From contig PVXE01000020.1 in the NCBI GenBank assembly GCA_014444615.1, positions 1 through 63,389 on the forward strand: DNA of 63,389 nt. The letters run 5' to 3'. Shown one piece after another: positions 42,493 through 53,442 of the stretch. This DNA comes from Tagaea sp. CACIAM 22H2. Lineage in GTDB: Bacteria > Pseudomonadota > Alphaproteobacteria > CACIAM-22H2. Positions within the stretch are counted from its first letter, which is position 1. Each line of letters opens with the position of its first letter. Under the pieces are notes generated by a model, which did not search any database, had not been told where the DNA came from, and worked only from the letters and a program-made list of their open reading frames with translations. The position numbers and the translations under genes are program-made.

Positions 42493-43237
42493 AATAGCGT
42501 TCACCAAGTACGAAAAAAAAGGTGCCTATCATTGGGCGGAAATCGAGCCGGCCAATCCGGACTTCAACGCCTATACCGCCGGGCGCTTCGATGTCGCGAT
42601 CGGTTGCCTTGCGGACGCCGGTATCGGCACCGGTAACCGAATCGTAGACGTCGGTTGCGGCGACGGCGCTCTCGCAGGCCTCGCGCAGCGGCGTCTGGGC
42701 GTCGATGTCGCGGGAATCGATCCGAGCGAAGCGGCTATTGCCTTGGCGCGCGAGCAGTTCGCAAAGCATGGGCTGCGCGGCGAGTTCCGCGCGGGATCCG
42801 CATACTCGATCAACCTCCCCGACGAAACATTCGATGGCGCCGTGTGCGCCGACGTGATCGAGCATGTTCGGGAGCCCGAACGATTGCTCGCCGAAATACA
42901 TCGAGTCCTTCGACCGAACGGCGTGCTCGTTTTGACCACGCCGCTGCGAATCACGGAGCATCCGGTGGATCCGTTTCACGTGCAGGAGTGGTTCCACGAG
43001 GAATTTTCGGACTTGGCGGCGAGGACTTTCGGGGCGCCCGAGCGCGCGGTGCTTAGTCATCCGGCATTCTGGCTGGAAGCATATCGTCGCAGCGGCTCGG
43101 CGGTGTGGCGTTGGATGCGTTTCTATATCCATTTCATGTCGAAACGCCGCCGCAATCCGTTCGTGCACGGCGCTTCGAATTGGCGTCTGCAGACGCAGCA
43201 AAGCCTCGTTTTGCGCAAAGCCGGACGCCCCACGTGA
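42485..43237 (+). CDS. class I SAM methyltransferase
   Basis: A 250-residue methyltransferase. IVDVGCGDGALAGLAQ (SAM motif I, residues ~49-64), VAGIDPSEAAIALA and FDGAVCADVIEHVREPERLL (motif II/post II) are clear, followed by a VLVLTTPLRI strand. The C terminus is basic. It sits between two glycosyltransferase genes with overlapping stops and starts, so the acceptor is probably a sugar of the same glycan. Confidence 0.86.
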   Translation: MAEIAFTKYEKKGAYHWAEIEPANPDFNAYTAGRFDVAIGCLADAGIGTGNRIVDVGCGDGALAGLAQRRLGVDVAGIDPSEAAIALAREQFAKHGLRGEFRAGSAYSINLPDETFDGAVCADVIEHVREPERLLAEIHRVLRPNGVLVLTTPLRITEHPVDPFHVQEWFHEEFSDLAARTFGAPERAVLSHPAFWLEAYRRSGSAVWRWMRFYIHFMSKRRRNPFVHGASNWRLQTQQSLVLRKAGRPT

Positions 43238-44214
43238 GCGGTCTTGCGCGTCTGCATATCGCTTTTCCGATTCCCGACGGTCCGGCGGCGGGTGGCTATC
43301 AATTCTTGCGCACGCTTCGTACGGCGTTGCGCCGTCAATTTCGCTATGCCGAGACGCCCGACGATGCCGATGCGATCCTGTTCAACAGCTATCAGGCGAT
43401 TCCCGCGGCTCTCGCGATCCGCCGTCGCCGCCCGGAATTGGCTTTCATTCACCGTGTCGACGGACCGATCCGGCTCTATAACCGGATGGACGATCCGCGC
43501 GACGACCTGACGTCACGCGCGAACGCGTTGCTTGCGGACGGCACGATCTTCCAGAGCGAGTATTCGCGTGCTAGTAACGCCGATCTCGGCTTCGTGCCCG
43601 AAAATCCGACGGCGATCATCACGAACACGGCCGATCCTGATATTTTCAAGCCGCGCAAATCAGAGGCACCGGCCGAACGCCTGCGAATTGTCGCGACGTG
43701 CATGTCGACGAATCCCAAAAAAGGTTTCGAAGAATATGCGTGGCTCGACAGGAATTTGGATTTCACGCGTTTCGAGATGACGTTTGTCGGCAAGTCGCCC
43801 GTCCTATTTCAGAACATTCGGATGCTGCCTCCGCAACCGCCTTCGGGCCTGGCTGCGGTGCTTCGCGAGGCTGATGTTTTCGTGACCGCCTCGCGCAAGG
43901 ATCCGTGCTCGAACAGTCTCTGCGAGGCGCTCAGCGTCGGATTGCCGGCCGTTGCGATGCGCGATGGAGGGCATCCCGAAATCGTCGGGGCGGGCGGGCT
44001 GCTCTTCGATCGGATCGAGGAGGTTCCGGCTCTGCTCGAAAGAATGCGGACCGAATATGCCGCGCTTGCTCGCGCAATCGTCCGGCCTGCCGCGGCCGAT
44101 ATCGCGCAGGCCTATTGCGAATTCGCCGCGCAGGTATGCGCGACCCCGCGCCGCGCGAAGCGTCCGTCGTTGTTCGCGAGCTGGCGTGCGCACCGGATTT
44201 TCGGCGGCCATTGA
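43234..44214 (+). CDS. glycosyltransferase family 4-like
   Basis: A 326-residue protein with GTG start overlapping the methyltransferase stop (GTGA). The N-terminal domain has LHIAFPIPDGPAAGGYQFLR and FIHRVDGPIRLYN. The C-terminal donor domain has IVATCMSTNPKKGFEEYAWL, VFVTASRKDPCSNSLCEALS and GLPAVAMRDGGHPEIVGAGG, in which CSNSLCEAL takes the place of the usual EGxxxxxLEA. It adds an unknown sugar. Confidence 0.85.
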   Translation: MSGLARLHIAFPIPDGPAAGGYQFLRTLRTALRRQFRYAETPDDADAILFNSYQAIPAALAIRRRRPELAFIHRVDGPIRLYNRMDDPRDDLTSRANALLADGTIFQSEYSRASNADLGFVPENPTAIITNTADPDIFKPRKSEAPAERLRIVATCMSTNPKKGFEEYAWLDRNLDFTRFEMTFVGKSPVLFQNIRMLPPQPPSGLAAVLREADVFVTASRKDPCSNSLCEALSVGLPAVAMRDGGHPEIVGAGGLLFDRIEEVPALLERMRTEYAALARAIVRPAAADIAQAYCEFAAQVCATPRRAKRPSLFASWRAHRIFGGH

Positions 44215-44224
44215 GGAACACGAA

Positions 44225-45001
44225 ATGCGTAAGGATTATCTTACCGCCGATTCTAGCACCGCAGCACTCGACGAAGGCCGCTTTGTCGACGACTACTGGA
44301 CGAAGGTCTGGCAGCGCGAGGCCGCCGCCTCGCAGACCAATGTTCCTAAAAGCGAGGAATTTGCCGAGATCGCGGCGACGGTGGCGGCCTTACCGCCTGG
44401 CGCGACGATACTCGACGGCGGATGTGGGCTCGGCGCATGGACGAATCACTTTCGTCAACAGGGATTCCGCGCGATCGGCCTCGACATATCGGCGCCGACG
44501 ATCGAGCGGTTGCGCGCCGCTATGCCGGATGTTGATTTCCGTGTCGGCGATCTACGTGCGCTCGAATTTTCCGATTCGTCGGTCGATTTCTATTTTTCGT
44601 GGGGCGTGTTCGAACATTTTGAAGCCGGCTTGCGGCCCTGTTTGGACGAAGCGTTTCGCGTTTTGAAGCCTGGTGCCCGGCTGGCGATTTCCGTGCCGCA
44701 TGATGCGTTGCGGCTGTCTTGGCGGGCACTCAACCGGGGCGATGATGGGCGCGACCTCACCGATCCTCGCCGCGCGCGATTCTACCAGTGGCGTTTCACG
44801 CCTGGCGAACTCGAAGTCGAGATGAAGACTGCGGGTTTCAACATCGTCGGCACGCGCCCGATTTCGGTACGCAGCGGATTGCAGCGGGCGTTGTCGGGAT
44901 TGGGCGAAGCCGGGCCGAGGTTGGCGCGATGGTTTTCCGGCATCGCGCCGCGCGCGGTCTATGCGCATATGCTCGTGGGAATCGGCGAGAAACCGCGTTG
45001 A
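44225..45001 (+). CDS. class I SAM methyltransferase
   Basis: A 258-residue methyltransferase. ILDGGCGLGAWTNHFRQQGF is motif I (residues ~61-80), AIGLDISAPTIERLRAAMP follows, and SVDFYFSWGVFEHFEAG is the post-motif II stretch. The start is set at MRKDYLTADS because the upstream part of the open frame lies inside the glycosyltransferase gene. It ends 7 nt before the stop of the convergent gmd-like gene. It is the third methyltransferase of the region, which implies a heavily methylated glycan. Confidence 0.86.
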   Translation: MRKDYLTADSSTAALDEGRFVDDYWTKVWQREAAASQTNVPKSEEFAEIAATVAALPPGATILDGGCGLGAWTNHFRQQGFRAIGLDISAPTIERLRAAMPDVDFRVGDLRALEFSDSSVDFYFSWGVFEHFEAGLRPCLDEAFRVLKPGARLAISVPHDALRLSWRALNRGDDGRDLTDPRRARFYQWRFTPGELEVEMKTAGFNIVGTRPISVRSGLQRALSGLGEAGPRLARWFSGIAPRAVYAHMLVGIGEKPR

Positions 45002-45008
45002 CGGTATT

Positions 45009-45971
45009 CTAGGCGTCAGCTTTCGCGGCGTCGACGAGTTTGCGGACGATTTCGGGAAGCTTCGTCGCCGCTTGCCATCCGAGCAAGCGGCGCGCCTTCT
45101 CAGGGTTACCGACGCTGGTTTCGATATCGGCTGGCCGGACGAGCGACGGGTCGTGATCGACATGTTCGCGCCAATCCAGCCCGACACACTCGAACACTTG
45201 ACGCACGAAATCCTCGAGCGTCGAACTGGCTCCCGTCGCGATGACGAAATCGTCAGCCGTGTCGCGCTGAAGGATACGCCACATCGCGTCGACGTATTCC
45301 GGCGCCCAGCCCCAGTCGCGACGAATGTCGAGCCGTCCAAGGGAAAGTCGATTGGCGCGTCCCTTTGCGATATCGATGGCGCCACGCACGACCTTTTGGG
45401 TGACAAAACGCGCCGGGCGTAGCGGGCTTTCATGGTTGAAGAGTAGCCCCGAGCACGAGAACAGGCCGTAGGCTTCACGATAATTCGCGACGGCCCAAAA
45501 GGCGCTCGCTTTGGCGACGCCGTAAGGACTGCGCGGACGGAACTGCGAATTTTCGTCGGCGCCGTTGGGGGACGTATTGCCAAACGCTTCGCCCGAAGCC
45601 GCATTATAGAAGCGGGTCGGCCGATCCAAGAAGCGGATCGCTTCGAGAATGTTGATCGTACCGATCACGATGCTGTCGAGCGTTTCCACGGGCTGGCCGA
45701 AGGACAGTCCCACCGACGACTGGCCGGCCAGATTGTAGATTTCGTCCGGCGCCGATAGCTTGAGAACCTGGGCCACTGATCGGAAGTCGACGAGCGAGGC
45801 GGAGTGCAGTTCGACTTGGTCGCGGATGCCCATCGCGGCGAGCCCGGCGAATCCGCCCACCTCCCGGTCACGGGAGGTGCCGTGCACAAGGTAACCTTTG
45901 CCGAGGAGCTGGCGGGCCAAATACGCCCCGTCCTGGCCGCCTATCCCGAAAATCAGCGCCGTCTTGGTCAC
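45009..45971 (-). CDS. GDP-mannose 4,6-dehydratase-like extended SDR
   Basis: A 320-residue extended SDR. The start motif is IFGIGGQDGAYLARQLLGKGY; QVELHSASLVDFRSV and YNLAGQSSVGLSFGQP match GDP-mannose 4,6-dehydratase, as do YNAASGEAFGN, the catalytic SPYGVAKASAFW and the LFNHESPLRP segment. It would make GDP-4-keto-6-deoxymannose, precursor of perosamine, rhamnose or fucose; the CBS-aminotransferase at 25911 could be its partner for perosamine. The GTG at 45971 gives the normal family start; a longer frame with ATG at 46040 is possible. It is transcribed away from the 17-kb operon. Confidence 0.87.
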   Translation of the reverse strand: MTKTALIFGIGGQDGAYLARQLLGKGYLVHGTSRDREVGGFAGLAAMGIRDQVELHSASLVDFRSVAQVLKLSAPDEIYNLAGQSSVGLSFGQPVETLDSIVIGTINILEAIRFLDRPTRFYNAASGEAFGNTSPNGADENSQFRPRSPYGVAKASAFWAVANYREAYGLFSCSGLLFNHESPLRPARFVTQKVVRGAIDIAKGRANRLSLGRLDIRRDWGWAPEYVDAMWRILQRDTADDFVIATGASSTLEDFVRQVFECVGLDWREHVDHDPSLVRPADIETSVGNPEKARRLLGWQAATKLPEIVRKLVDAAKADA

Positions 45972-46079
45972 TTGGCCAAGCCTATCTTGTCTGTACGTGG
46001 ATGCGTATCCCGGGATATTCGCTATTCGGCACCAATTCAAGTCGCTCGGCGGGACGCCGCTGGAAAGCCACCGACGGAC

Positions 46080-46109
46080 TTGACGTTCATCGGATGAACG
46101 CAGTAAGAG
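46080..46109 (+). promoter_or_regulatory. promoter with palindromic operator GTTCATCGGATGAAC
   Basis: TTGACG (46080-46085) is followed at 18 bp by a weak -10, TAAGAG (46104-46109). The palindrome GTTCAT / ATGAAC (46085-46099) overlaps the -35 exactly as in the promoter at 38900. It precedes the long glycan operon by about 130 nt; no other element is recognised between it and the first gene. Confidence 0.55.
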
Positions 46110-46238
46110 ACCTCATAGCTTTCGTAGGCTCGGATTCGCTGTTGATTGTGCCCGAGGCCCGGTGTTGGCGACCCCGTCATCACCCGGTCTGCGGTAGCTT
46201 TGGGCGATCGAATCTGCGGCGTCTATCTGGAGATAAAA

Positions 46239-47522
46239 ATGGACTACTGCCGCCGCTGCGTCTATCCGGCGAATGCCCGCCCCGGCATCATACTCGACGA
46301 ACAGGGAATTTGTTCGGGCTGCCGGACTTTCGAAGCGCGCACAATCCTGCGCGGCAGCGTCAACTGGGCCGAACGTCAAAAGATGCTCGAAGCCCTGCTC
46401 GCGGAACACAAGTCCATTCAGCGTGCCAAGGGTAATCCTTACGATTGCATCGTGCCCGTCTCGGGCGGCAAGGACAGTCACTATCAGGCTTGGCTCGTGA
46501 AGGTGAAATACGGGCTCAATCCATTGCTCGTGGCCTACAATCACACCTTCAACACGCCCGTCGGACTGCGCAACCTTTCGAATATCGTCGAAAAGCTCGA
46601 TTGCAACCTCGTGCGTTATACGACCGCACCCGGAAGTGCGAAGCGTATGGCCAAACACATGCTCAAGAAGGTCGGCGACGTCACGTGGCACTATCACGCT
46701 GGCATCATGACCTTCCCGATCCGCGCGTCTGTCCAATACGACGTCCCGCTGATCGTCTGGGGCGAGGAAGGGTTCAGCGACCTCGTCGGGATGTACAATC
46801 ACGACGATTTCGTCGAGTTTACGAAGAAGAAACGGCAGGAACATTCGATGCGCGGATTCGAGCCGGAGGATCTGCTCGAAGACCCGGAATCTCCGCTGAC
46901 GCGCTACGATCTAGCGCCGTTTTTCTACCCCAGTGACGAGGAACTCGAGCGCGTCGGCGTCCGCGGCATCTATCTCTCCAATTATTTTCCATGGGATGGG
47001 CGAGAACAGGCGGAGTTCGCCATCCGCGAACTGGGCTTCGAAACGGCCCAGTCGCGCGAACGCACGTTCAACTTCTACGCCAAGATCGATGACGTGCATG
47101 CCAACGGATTGCACGACTATCTGAAGTATCTAAAGTTCGGCTACGGGCGGGCGACCGATGATGCGAGCCAAGAAGTGCGCATGGGCCGCATGACGCGGGA
47201 CGAAGCGATCGATCTCGTCCTGAAATACGATCACGTTCGTCCTTCGGATACCGATATTTTCCTGCGTGCCGTCGGCATGTCGGAGGCCGAACTTCTGACG
47301 CTCGTCGAAAAGATGCGCGATCCGGCGATTTGGAAGCGCGACGCGAACGGAGAATGGCAGGTTACCGACAATGTCGGGAACCACCGCCGCGATCCGGGCG
47401 TCAACGAAGCGCGATTGCCGAACGTGACGCCGGCGGCCGAGCGACCGTTCGTGCCCACTCCGCGGAAGAAGAGCCCGCATTTGCAGGAACTCGAAAGCCA
47501 AACCGAGTACGTCATTCTCTGA
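46239..47522 (+). CDS. N-acetyl sugar amidotransferase, WbpG/PseA family (copy 1)
   Basis: A 427-residue ATP-dependent amidotransferase synthetase subunit. An N-terminal zinc site CRRCVYPANARPG...CSGC (residues 4-28) precedes the PP-loop CIVPVSGGKDSHYQAW (residues ~70-85). Family segments TWHYHAGIMTFP and IVWGEEGFSDL follow. WbpG/PseA enzymes convert an N-acetyl group of a sugar into an acetamidino group with ammonia from a HisH-type glutaminase and HisF-type partner. GGAG lies 6 nt before the start. No hisH/hisF pair is adjacent to this copy; it could share the pair at 61093-62468. The ~35-residue C-terminal extension (NHRRDPGVNEARL onward) is longer than in copy 2. Confidence 0.87.
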   Translation: MDYCRRCVYPANARPGIILDEQGICSGCRTFEARTILRGSVNWAERQKMLEALLAEHKSIQRAKGNPYDCIVPVSGGKDSHYQAWLVKVKYGLNPLLVAYNHTFNTPVGLRNLSNIVEKLDCNLVRYTTAPGSAKRMAKHMLKKVGDVTWHYHAGIMTFPIRASVQYDVPLIVWGEEGFSDLVGMYNHDDFVEFTKKKRQEHSMRGFEPEDLLEDPESPLTRYDLAPFFYPSDEELERVGVRGIYLSNYFPWDGREQAEFAIRELGFETAQSRERTFNFYAKIDDVHANGLHDYLKYLKFGYGRATDDASQEVRMGRMTRDEAIDLVLKYDHVRPSDTDIFLRAVGMSEAELLTLVEKMRDPAIWKRDANGEWQVTDNVGNHRRDPGVNEARLPNVTPAAERPFVPTPRKKSPHLQELESQTEYVIL

Positions 47523-47550
47523 TCCGTCTGCTGCCGAAGGAAAATTAAGC

Positions 47551-49239
<1,689 letters not shown>

Positions 49240-49246
49240 TCGATCA

Positions 49247-49807
49247 ATGGCGGGTCCCATCCTCCTCGCGAGCGCGCGGCTTGATTATCGCCGGCTCGAA
49301 GCCGGCGATGTCGGCGCTCGGTATGTCGCGTGGATGAACGACCCCGAAGTCGTGAAGTTCCTTGAATCTCGATACCAGCGACAGAGCGAGGCCGACGTAC
49401 GCGATTTTGTCGCACGCCAGGCGGCGCGCGAGGATACGCTTTTTCTGGGTATCTTCCTGCGCGACGGAGGATCGCATATTGGGAACGTCAAGCTCTCGCC
49501 GATCGTCCGGCGCCATGCGCGCGCGGAGCTTGGCATCCTGATCGGCGAACGCGACGTCTGGGGCCGGGGTTACGCGAGCGAAGCGATCGCGGCCGTCGCA
49601 GCTTATGGCTTCTCCGATCTGAAACTCGGCAAGATCACGGCCGGTTGCTATGGATCGAATCGCGGATCGCGGGTGGCTTTCGAAAAGGCTGGTTTCTCCA
49701 TCGAGGGAACGCGGCTGGCGCAATACGAGCTCGACGGCGTCTGGGACGACGAATGCCTTTTGGGTCTCCTGGCGCCGGCCCGGCGCACGGGAATGTCCTT
49801 GCGATGA
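49247..49807 (+). CDS. GNAT N-acetyltransferase, RimJ/L-like (PseH candidate)
   Basis: A 186-residue GNAT. LDYRRLEAGDVGARYVAWMN, then ELGILIGERDVWGRGYASEA (acetyl-CoA loop near residues 100-119) and KITAGCYGSNRGSRVAFEKAGF are typical of RimJ/RimL-type enzymes. PseH, which N-acetylates the 4-amino group of the pseudaminic acid intermediate, belongs to this type, and the gene lies two genes before pseB. That assignment is from context; other N- or O-acylations are possible. ATG at 49247 is chosen, since the preceding frame lies inside the carbamoyltransferase gene. The next gene overlaps its stop. Confidence 0.83.
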   Translation: MAGPILLASARLDYRRLEAGDVGARYVAWMNDPEVVKFLESRYQRQSEADVRDFVARQAAREDTLFLGIFLRDGGSHIGNVKLSPIVRRHARAELGILIGERDVWGRGYASEAIAAVAAYGFSDLKLGKITAGCYGSNRGSRVAFEKAGFSIEGTRLAQYELDGVWDDECLLGLLAPARRTGMSLR

Positions 49808-51246
49808 ACACCGTCATCCTCGTGGCGCATGCGCGCAAGACGCTGGCGGAGTATCTCGCGCTTGCCGATGCGATACAGCGCGTCGGTGCTTTCCAGCCGG
49901 TCGTCGTCTGCGGCGCGACGCAGGCCGAAGTGGACGGCATCGTCGCGAAGGACAATCGCATCCCAGTCGTCGCCGCTTTCGAAGGCATGGCCGAATTCGT
50001 GAAGGCGCATCGCGGTCTCTCCCGCGACGCGGTTCTCGATCGAATACTGGCCTTTTCGCCGGGCGTGGCGGCCGATCTATACCAGCACGACTATGCGCGG
50101 CTGTACGATCTCGAACCGGAGGTGGATACGCCGCTGCGTCAGATATTCCTGTGCGGCCGGATATCCGCCGTACTCGACGAATACGCGCCTTCGCACGCCT
50201 TCATCGCCGGTGGAAGCGATCTGCTGCGCAATATCGTCAATCAAATGGCTCGCGCGCGCGGTGCCGAATCGTATCGCTGGATCAATCTCGAATACATGAA
50301 TCCGGGCACGGTTGGCGCGCGGATTTGGTTCGCAGCGGATGAAAGCTACCGCCCGTCGGCGGGGTCCGATCGGCAGTTCGGCTACGACGCAGATTCCGTC
50401 CTCGCCCACGTCCGCGCATGGATCGACGGGGTTCGCGCGAAGAACCACCGCCTCGACGGCGTCGCTCGCGCGGAGAAGTTCGAGCGAATCAGCAACGGCT
50501 TCGTTGGCGCCGTGCGCGACATCGTCGGACTCCTCCGGCGCGGCGGCGACCGGCATATCAGCGCTTACAGACTGCGCAGTTGGTGGCGGCGGATCTTGAC
50601 CCGCCATCTCGCGACGCCTTGGGACGCCGTGCCGCGCCCGTTCGTCACGTTTGCTCTGTGCGGAATCCTTGATTGGCACATCAATCTGCGCGCCGGCCAG
50701 ATCCGCGACCAGCTTTCGGTGTGTCAGCAGATCATCAATGCGATGCCTTACGGCACGAGCCTCGTCATACGCGAGCATCCCGGCCAGCCGGGCGCTCTGC
50801 CGCCCGCGGCGTTGCGGCGCTTTCTGCGTGATAACCGGGGGCGCGCCTTCTTCGTTACGGGCGATGCGCCGTTGATGACGATTCTGGCGCAATCTCGAGG
50901 CCTCATTTCCATCAACAGCACCTCGCTGGCCGAGGCCGCCGTCTTCGGCTATCCGGCGATGAGCATCGGCGTCGGCGGATACGATTGGGCAGGGCTTACT
51001 TATTCGGTCGAGCGGTTCGAAGATATCGGCCCGCAGATGGCGCAGCTCGTCGCCGATCCCAGAAGGAACGGCCGCGCTGCGGCCCTGGAGGAAACGCTAT
51101 CGCGTTTGATCCAGCAATCGGTGCCGGCCCCCGGAACGCATGTCGATGTTTCCGACAATGCCGCAGTCCGGAACATGCTCGCTGACGCCATATGCAAGAT
51201 CGTCGCTCGGGATCGGGCACGATTGGGCGTTATGACCGCGCAATAG
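49804..51246 (+). CDS. capsule polysaccharide biosynthesis protein, KpsS/KpsC-like
   Basis: A 480-residue protein resembling the capsule polysaccharide biosynthesis (KpsC/KpsS, PF05159) group of Kdo transferases. The N-terminal part reads VILVAHARKTLAEYLALADA; the C-terminal half has FVTFALCGILDWHINLRAGQ, GTSLVIREHPGQPG and GLISINSTSLAEAAVFGYPA, where His-Pro and Asn-Ser-Thr positions match the family. It may transfer Kdo or another nonulosonic acid onto a lipid acceptor. A second family member is encoded at 57337. Start ATG overlaps the GNAT stop (ATGA). Confidence 0.75.
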   Translation: MNTVILVAHARKTLAEYLALADAIQRVGAFQPVVVCGATQAEVDGIVAKDNRIPVVAAFEGMAEFVKAHRGLSRDAVLDRILAFSPGVAADLYQHDYARLYDLEPEVDTPLRQIFLCGRISAVLDEYAPSHAFIAGGSDLLRNIVNQMARARGAESYRWINLEYMNPGTVGARIWFAADESYRPSAGSDRQFGYDADSVLAHVRAWIDGVRAKNHRLDGVARAEKFERISNGFVGAVRDIVGLLRRGGDRHISAYRLRSWWRRILTRHLATPWDAVPRPFVTFALCGILDWHINLRAGQIRDQLSVCQQIINAMPYGTSLVIREHPGQPGALPPAALRRFLRDNRGRAFFVTGDAPLMTILAQSRGLISINSTSLAEAAVFGYPAMSIGVGGYDWAGLTYSVERFEDIGPQMAQLVADPRRNGRAAALEETLSRLIQQSVPAPGTHVDVSDNAAVRNMLADAICKIVARDRARLGVMTAQ

Positions 51247-51299
51247 AAGACATATTTTCGCACTCAACGCTGCCCCGGGGGCAGCCATCGGGCAAGCAA

Positions 51300-52361
51300 A
51301 TGCAAAAAACGAACGAAAACAGATATCTCCATGATGATCCGCGCGTACAGAAGCTGCGCGGTATGCTCGACGGCGCCAGCATCGTCATAACCGGAGGTAC
51401 CGGCTCGTTCGGACAGGCACTCGCCATGCGGCTGCTGCAGTTCGCCAAGCCCGCCCGGGTGATCGTTTTTTCGCGCGACGAGTATAAACAATTCCAGATG
51501 CAGACGTCGCCGGCCTTTGAGGGCCACGACGCCATGCGTTACTTCCTCGGCGACGTACGCGATGCGGATCGGCTCAAGACGGCCTTCCGCGACGTCGATT
51601 ACGTCGTTCATGCGGCCGCTCTGAAGCAGGTGGGTGCCGCCGAATACAATCCGTTCGAATGCATTCGGACCAACGTGCTCGGCGCCGAGAATATCGTCCA
51701 GGCGGCCGTTCACAACCGCATCAAGCGGGTCGTCGCGCTTTCCACCGACAAGGCCGCCAATCCGGTCAACTTGTACGGCGCCAGCAAACTCGCGTCCGAC
51801 AAGATATTCGTTGCGGGCAATCATATGAGCGGATCGGCAAAGACGCGCTTCTCCGTCGTCCGTTACGGAAACGTTATCGGATCGCGCGGCAGTGTCGTTC
51901 CATTCTTCCGTAGATTAGTGAGGGAAGGCGCGACATCGTTGCCGATCACCGATCCACGGATGACCCGATTCTGGATCACGCTACAGGACGGTGTTGATTT
52001 CGTTCTGTCTTCGCTCGAAATGATGTTCGGCGGCGAGATCTTCATCCCGAAGATCCCGAGCACGAAGATCGTCGATCTCGCCAGCGCCATCGCGCCCGAA
52101 TTGCCGCAGCGCATCGTCGGAATCCGGCCGGGCGAAAAGGTGCATGAGGTCATGGTTACGGAAGACGATTCGCGCTCGTGCCTGGAACTTCCTGACCGCT
52201 ACATCCTGGAGCCGATCATCGCCGAATGGCAGCGTGGTTCGCATATCGAGACCGAAGGCGCATCGCGCGTGGCCGACGGATTCCGATATGCCAGCGACTC
52301 GAACGATCAATGGCTCGACGTGGCGGATCTACGTGCGCTTCTCGAGCGGCTCGGAATGTAA
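51300..52361 (+). CDS. pseB: UDP-GlcNAc 4,6-dehydratase, PseB-like
   Basis: A 353-residue (or 332 from ATG at 51363) extended SDR. IVITGGTGSFGQALAMRLL is the NAD-binding start of PseB/FlaA1-type inverting dehydratases, and the catalytic region LSTDKAANPVNLYGASKLAS is near-identical to the family. IPKIPSTKIVDLA and IRPGEKVHEVM near the C terminus are also diagnostic. It converts UDP-GlcNAc to the 4-keto-6-deoxy-L-arabino sugar, step 1 of pseudaminic acid synthesis. The family is about 330-340 residues, so the shorter start fits a little better, although neither has a strong ribosome-binding site. Confidence 0.88.
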   Translation: MQKTNENRYLHDDPRVQKLRGMLDGASIVITGGTGSFGQALAMRLLQFAKPARVIVFSRDEYKQFQMQTSPAFEGHDAMRYFLGDVRDADRLKTAFRDVDYVVHAAALKQVGAAEYNPFECIRTNVLGAENIVQAAVHNRIKRVVALSTDKAANPVNLYGASKLASDKIFVAGNHMSGSAKTRFSVVRYGNVIGSRGSVVPFFRRLVREGATSLPITDPRMTRFWITLQDGVDFVLSSLEMMFGGEIFIPKIPSTKIVDLASAIAPELPQRIVGIRPGEKVHEVMVTEDDSRSCLELPDRYILEPIIAEWQRGSHIETEGASRVADGFRYASDSNDQWLDVADLRALLERLGM

Positions 52362-52380
52362 CGATCAGAGGGAAGTCAAA

Positions 52381-53442
52381 ATGGTAAAATTCGGCTCAAG
52401 ACAGGTCGGCGACGGGCAGCCGACTTTCGTGACGTACGAAGCGGGCCCCACGCATAGCGGCCTCGCTTCGGCAAAGCGACTGATCGACATCGCGGCATCG
52501 TCGGGCGCGGATGCAATCAAATTTCAGATCTTCGATCCGGAGCGCTCGGTCGCTGATCGGTCGATGCTTTTCGAATACGACGTCCTCGTCGATCGCGCGA
52601 CAGGACGCACCGAGACCGTGCGGGAACCGCTCTATGATCTGCTCAAGCGCCGGTCGCTGACGCGCGGCGAATGGCGCGAACTCGCCGCTTATTCGGCGAC
52701 GCGCAATCTTGCGTTCTTCGCGACGGTCGGCTTCGACGACGAAATCGATTTGGTCGTGGAAATGGGTTGCCAGTCGATCAAGATCGCGTCGGGCGACGTG
52801 AACCATTTCCCCTTGATTCGTAAAGCGGCGCGTACGGGTCTTTGCCTGCAGTTGGATACCGGTAACGCCACGCTGGGAGAGGTCGAGGCTGCGATCGACG
52901 TCATCCGCGGCGAAGGAAACGACAATATCATCATCCACCAGTGCCCTTCGGGCTATCCGGCGAAGGCCGACGGAATCAATCTCAACATCATTCCTACCCT
53001 TAAGCGCATGTTTCCCTACCCGGTCGCATACTCGGACCATTCGCCGGGCTGGGAAATGGATATCGCCGCCATCGCACTGGGTGCCAACCTTGTCGAGAAG
53101 ACGATCACCGAAGACCGCACGACGCGCAGCGTCGAGCATGTGATGTCACTGGAGCCGCAGGATTGTCGTCAATTCGTATCCGCGATCCGCGAGCTCGAGC
53201 GCGCTTTCGGCACGCCGCGGCGGATCATGCATACGGCGGAACTCGCGAAACGGGAACGAGTGCGGCGCAGCGTTTATCTGCGTACGGCGGCGAAGTCGGG
53301 CACCAAGCTTTCGGCGCTGAATGTGGAATTTCGTCGGCCAGGCAGCGGAATCGGCCCCGATATCTATGAGCGCCTGGGAGAGCGGACCCTGCGCATCGAC
53401 GTGCCGGCGGGGCATCAGCTTTCCTGGGCCGATCTGGCGTGA
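52381..53442 (+). CDS. NeuB/SpsE-family nonulosonic acid synthase (copy A)
   Basis: A 353-residue synthase of the NeuB family, which condenses phosphoenolpyruvate with a 6-carbon amino sugar. TYEAGPTHSGLASAKRLIDI opens the TIM barrel, and SSGADAIKFQIFD, MGCQSIKIASGDVNHFPLI and VAYSDHSPGWEMDIAAIALG are typical, with EKTITEDRTTRS-x-EH following. A C-terminal SAF-like domain (RSVYLRTAAKSGTKLSALNVEF) is present. It is clearly distinct from the PseI-like copy at 54478, lacking the N-H-x-G and TPWEWH motifs. It could make a different nonulosonic acid or a 3-deoxy sugar acid from the same precursor pool. Confidence 0.83.
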   Translation: MVKFGSRQVGDGQPTFVTYEAGPTHSGLASAKRLIDIAASSGADAIKFQIFDPERSVADRSMLFEYDVLVDRATGRTETVREPLYDLLKRRSLTRGEWRELAAYSATRNLAFFATVGFDDEIDLVVEMGCQSIKIASGDVNHFPLIRKAARTGLCLQLDTGNATLGEVEAAIDVIRGEGNDNIIIHQCPSGYPAKADGINLNIIPTLKRMFPYPVAYSDHSPGWEMDIAAIALGANLVEKTITEDRTTRSVEHVMSLEPQDCRQFVSAIRELERAFGTPRRIMHTAELAKRERVRRSVYLRTAAKSGTKLSALNVEFRRPGSGIGPDIYERLGERTLRIDVPAGHQLSWADLA

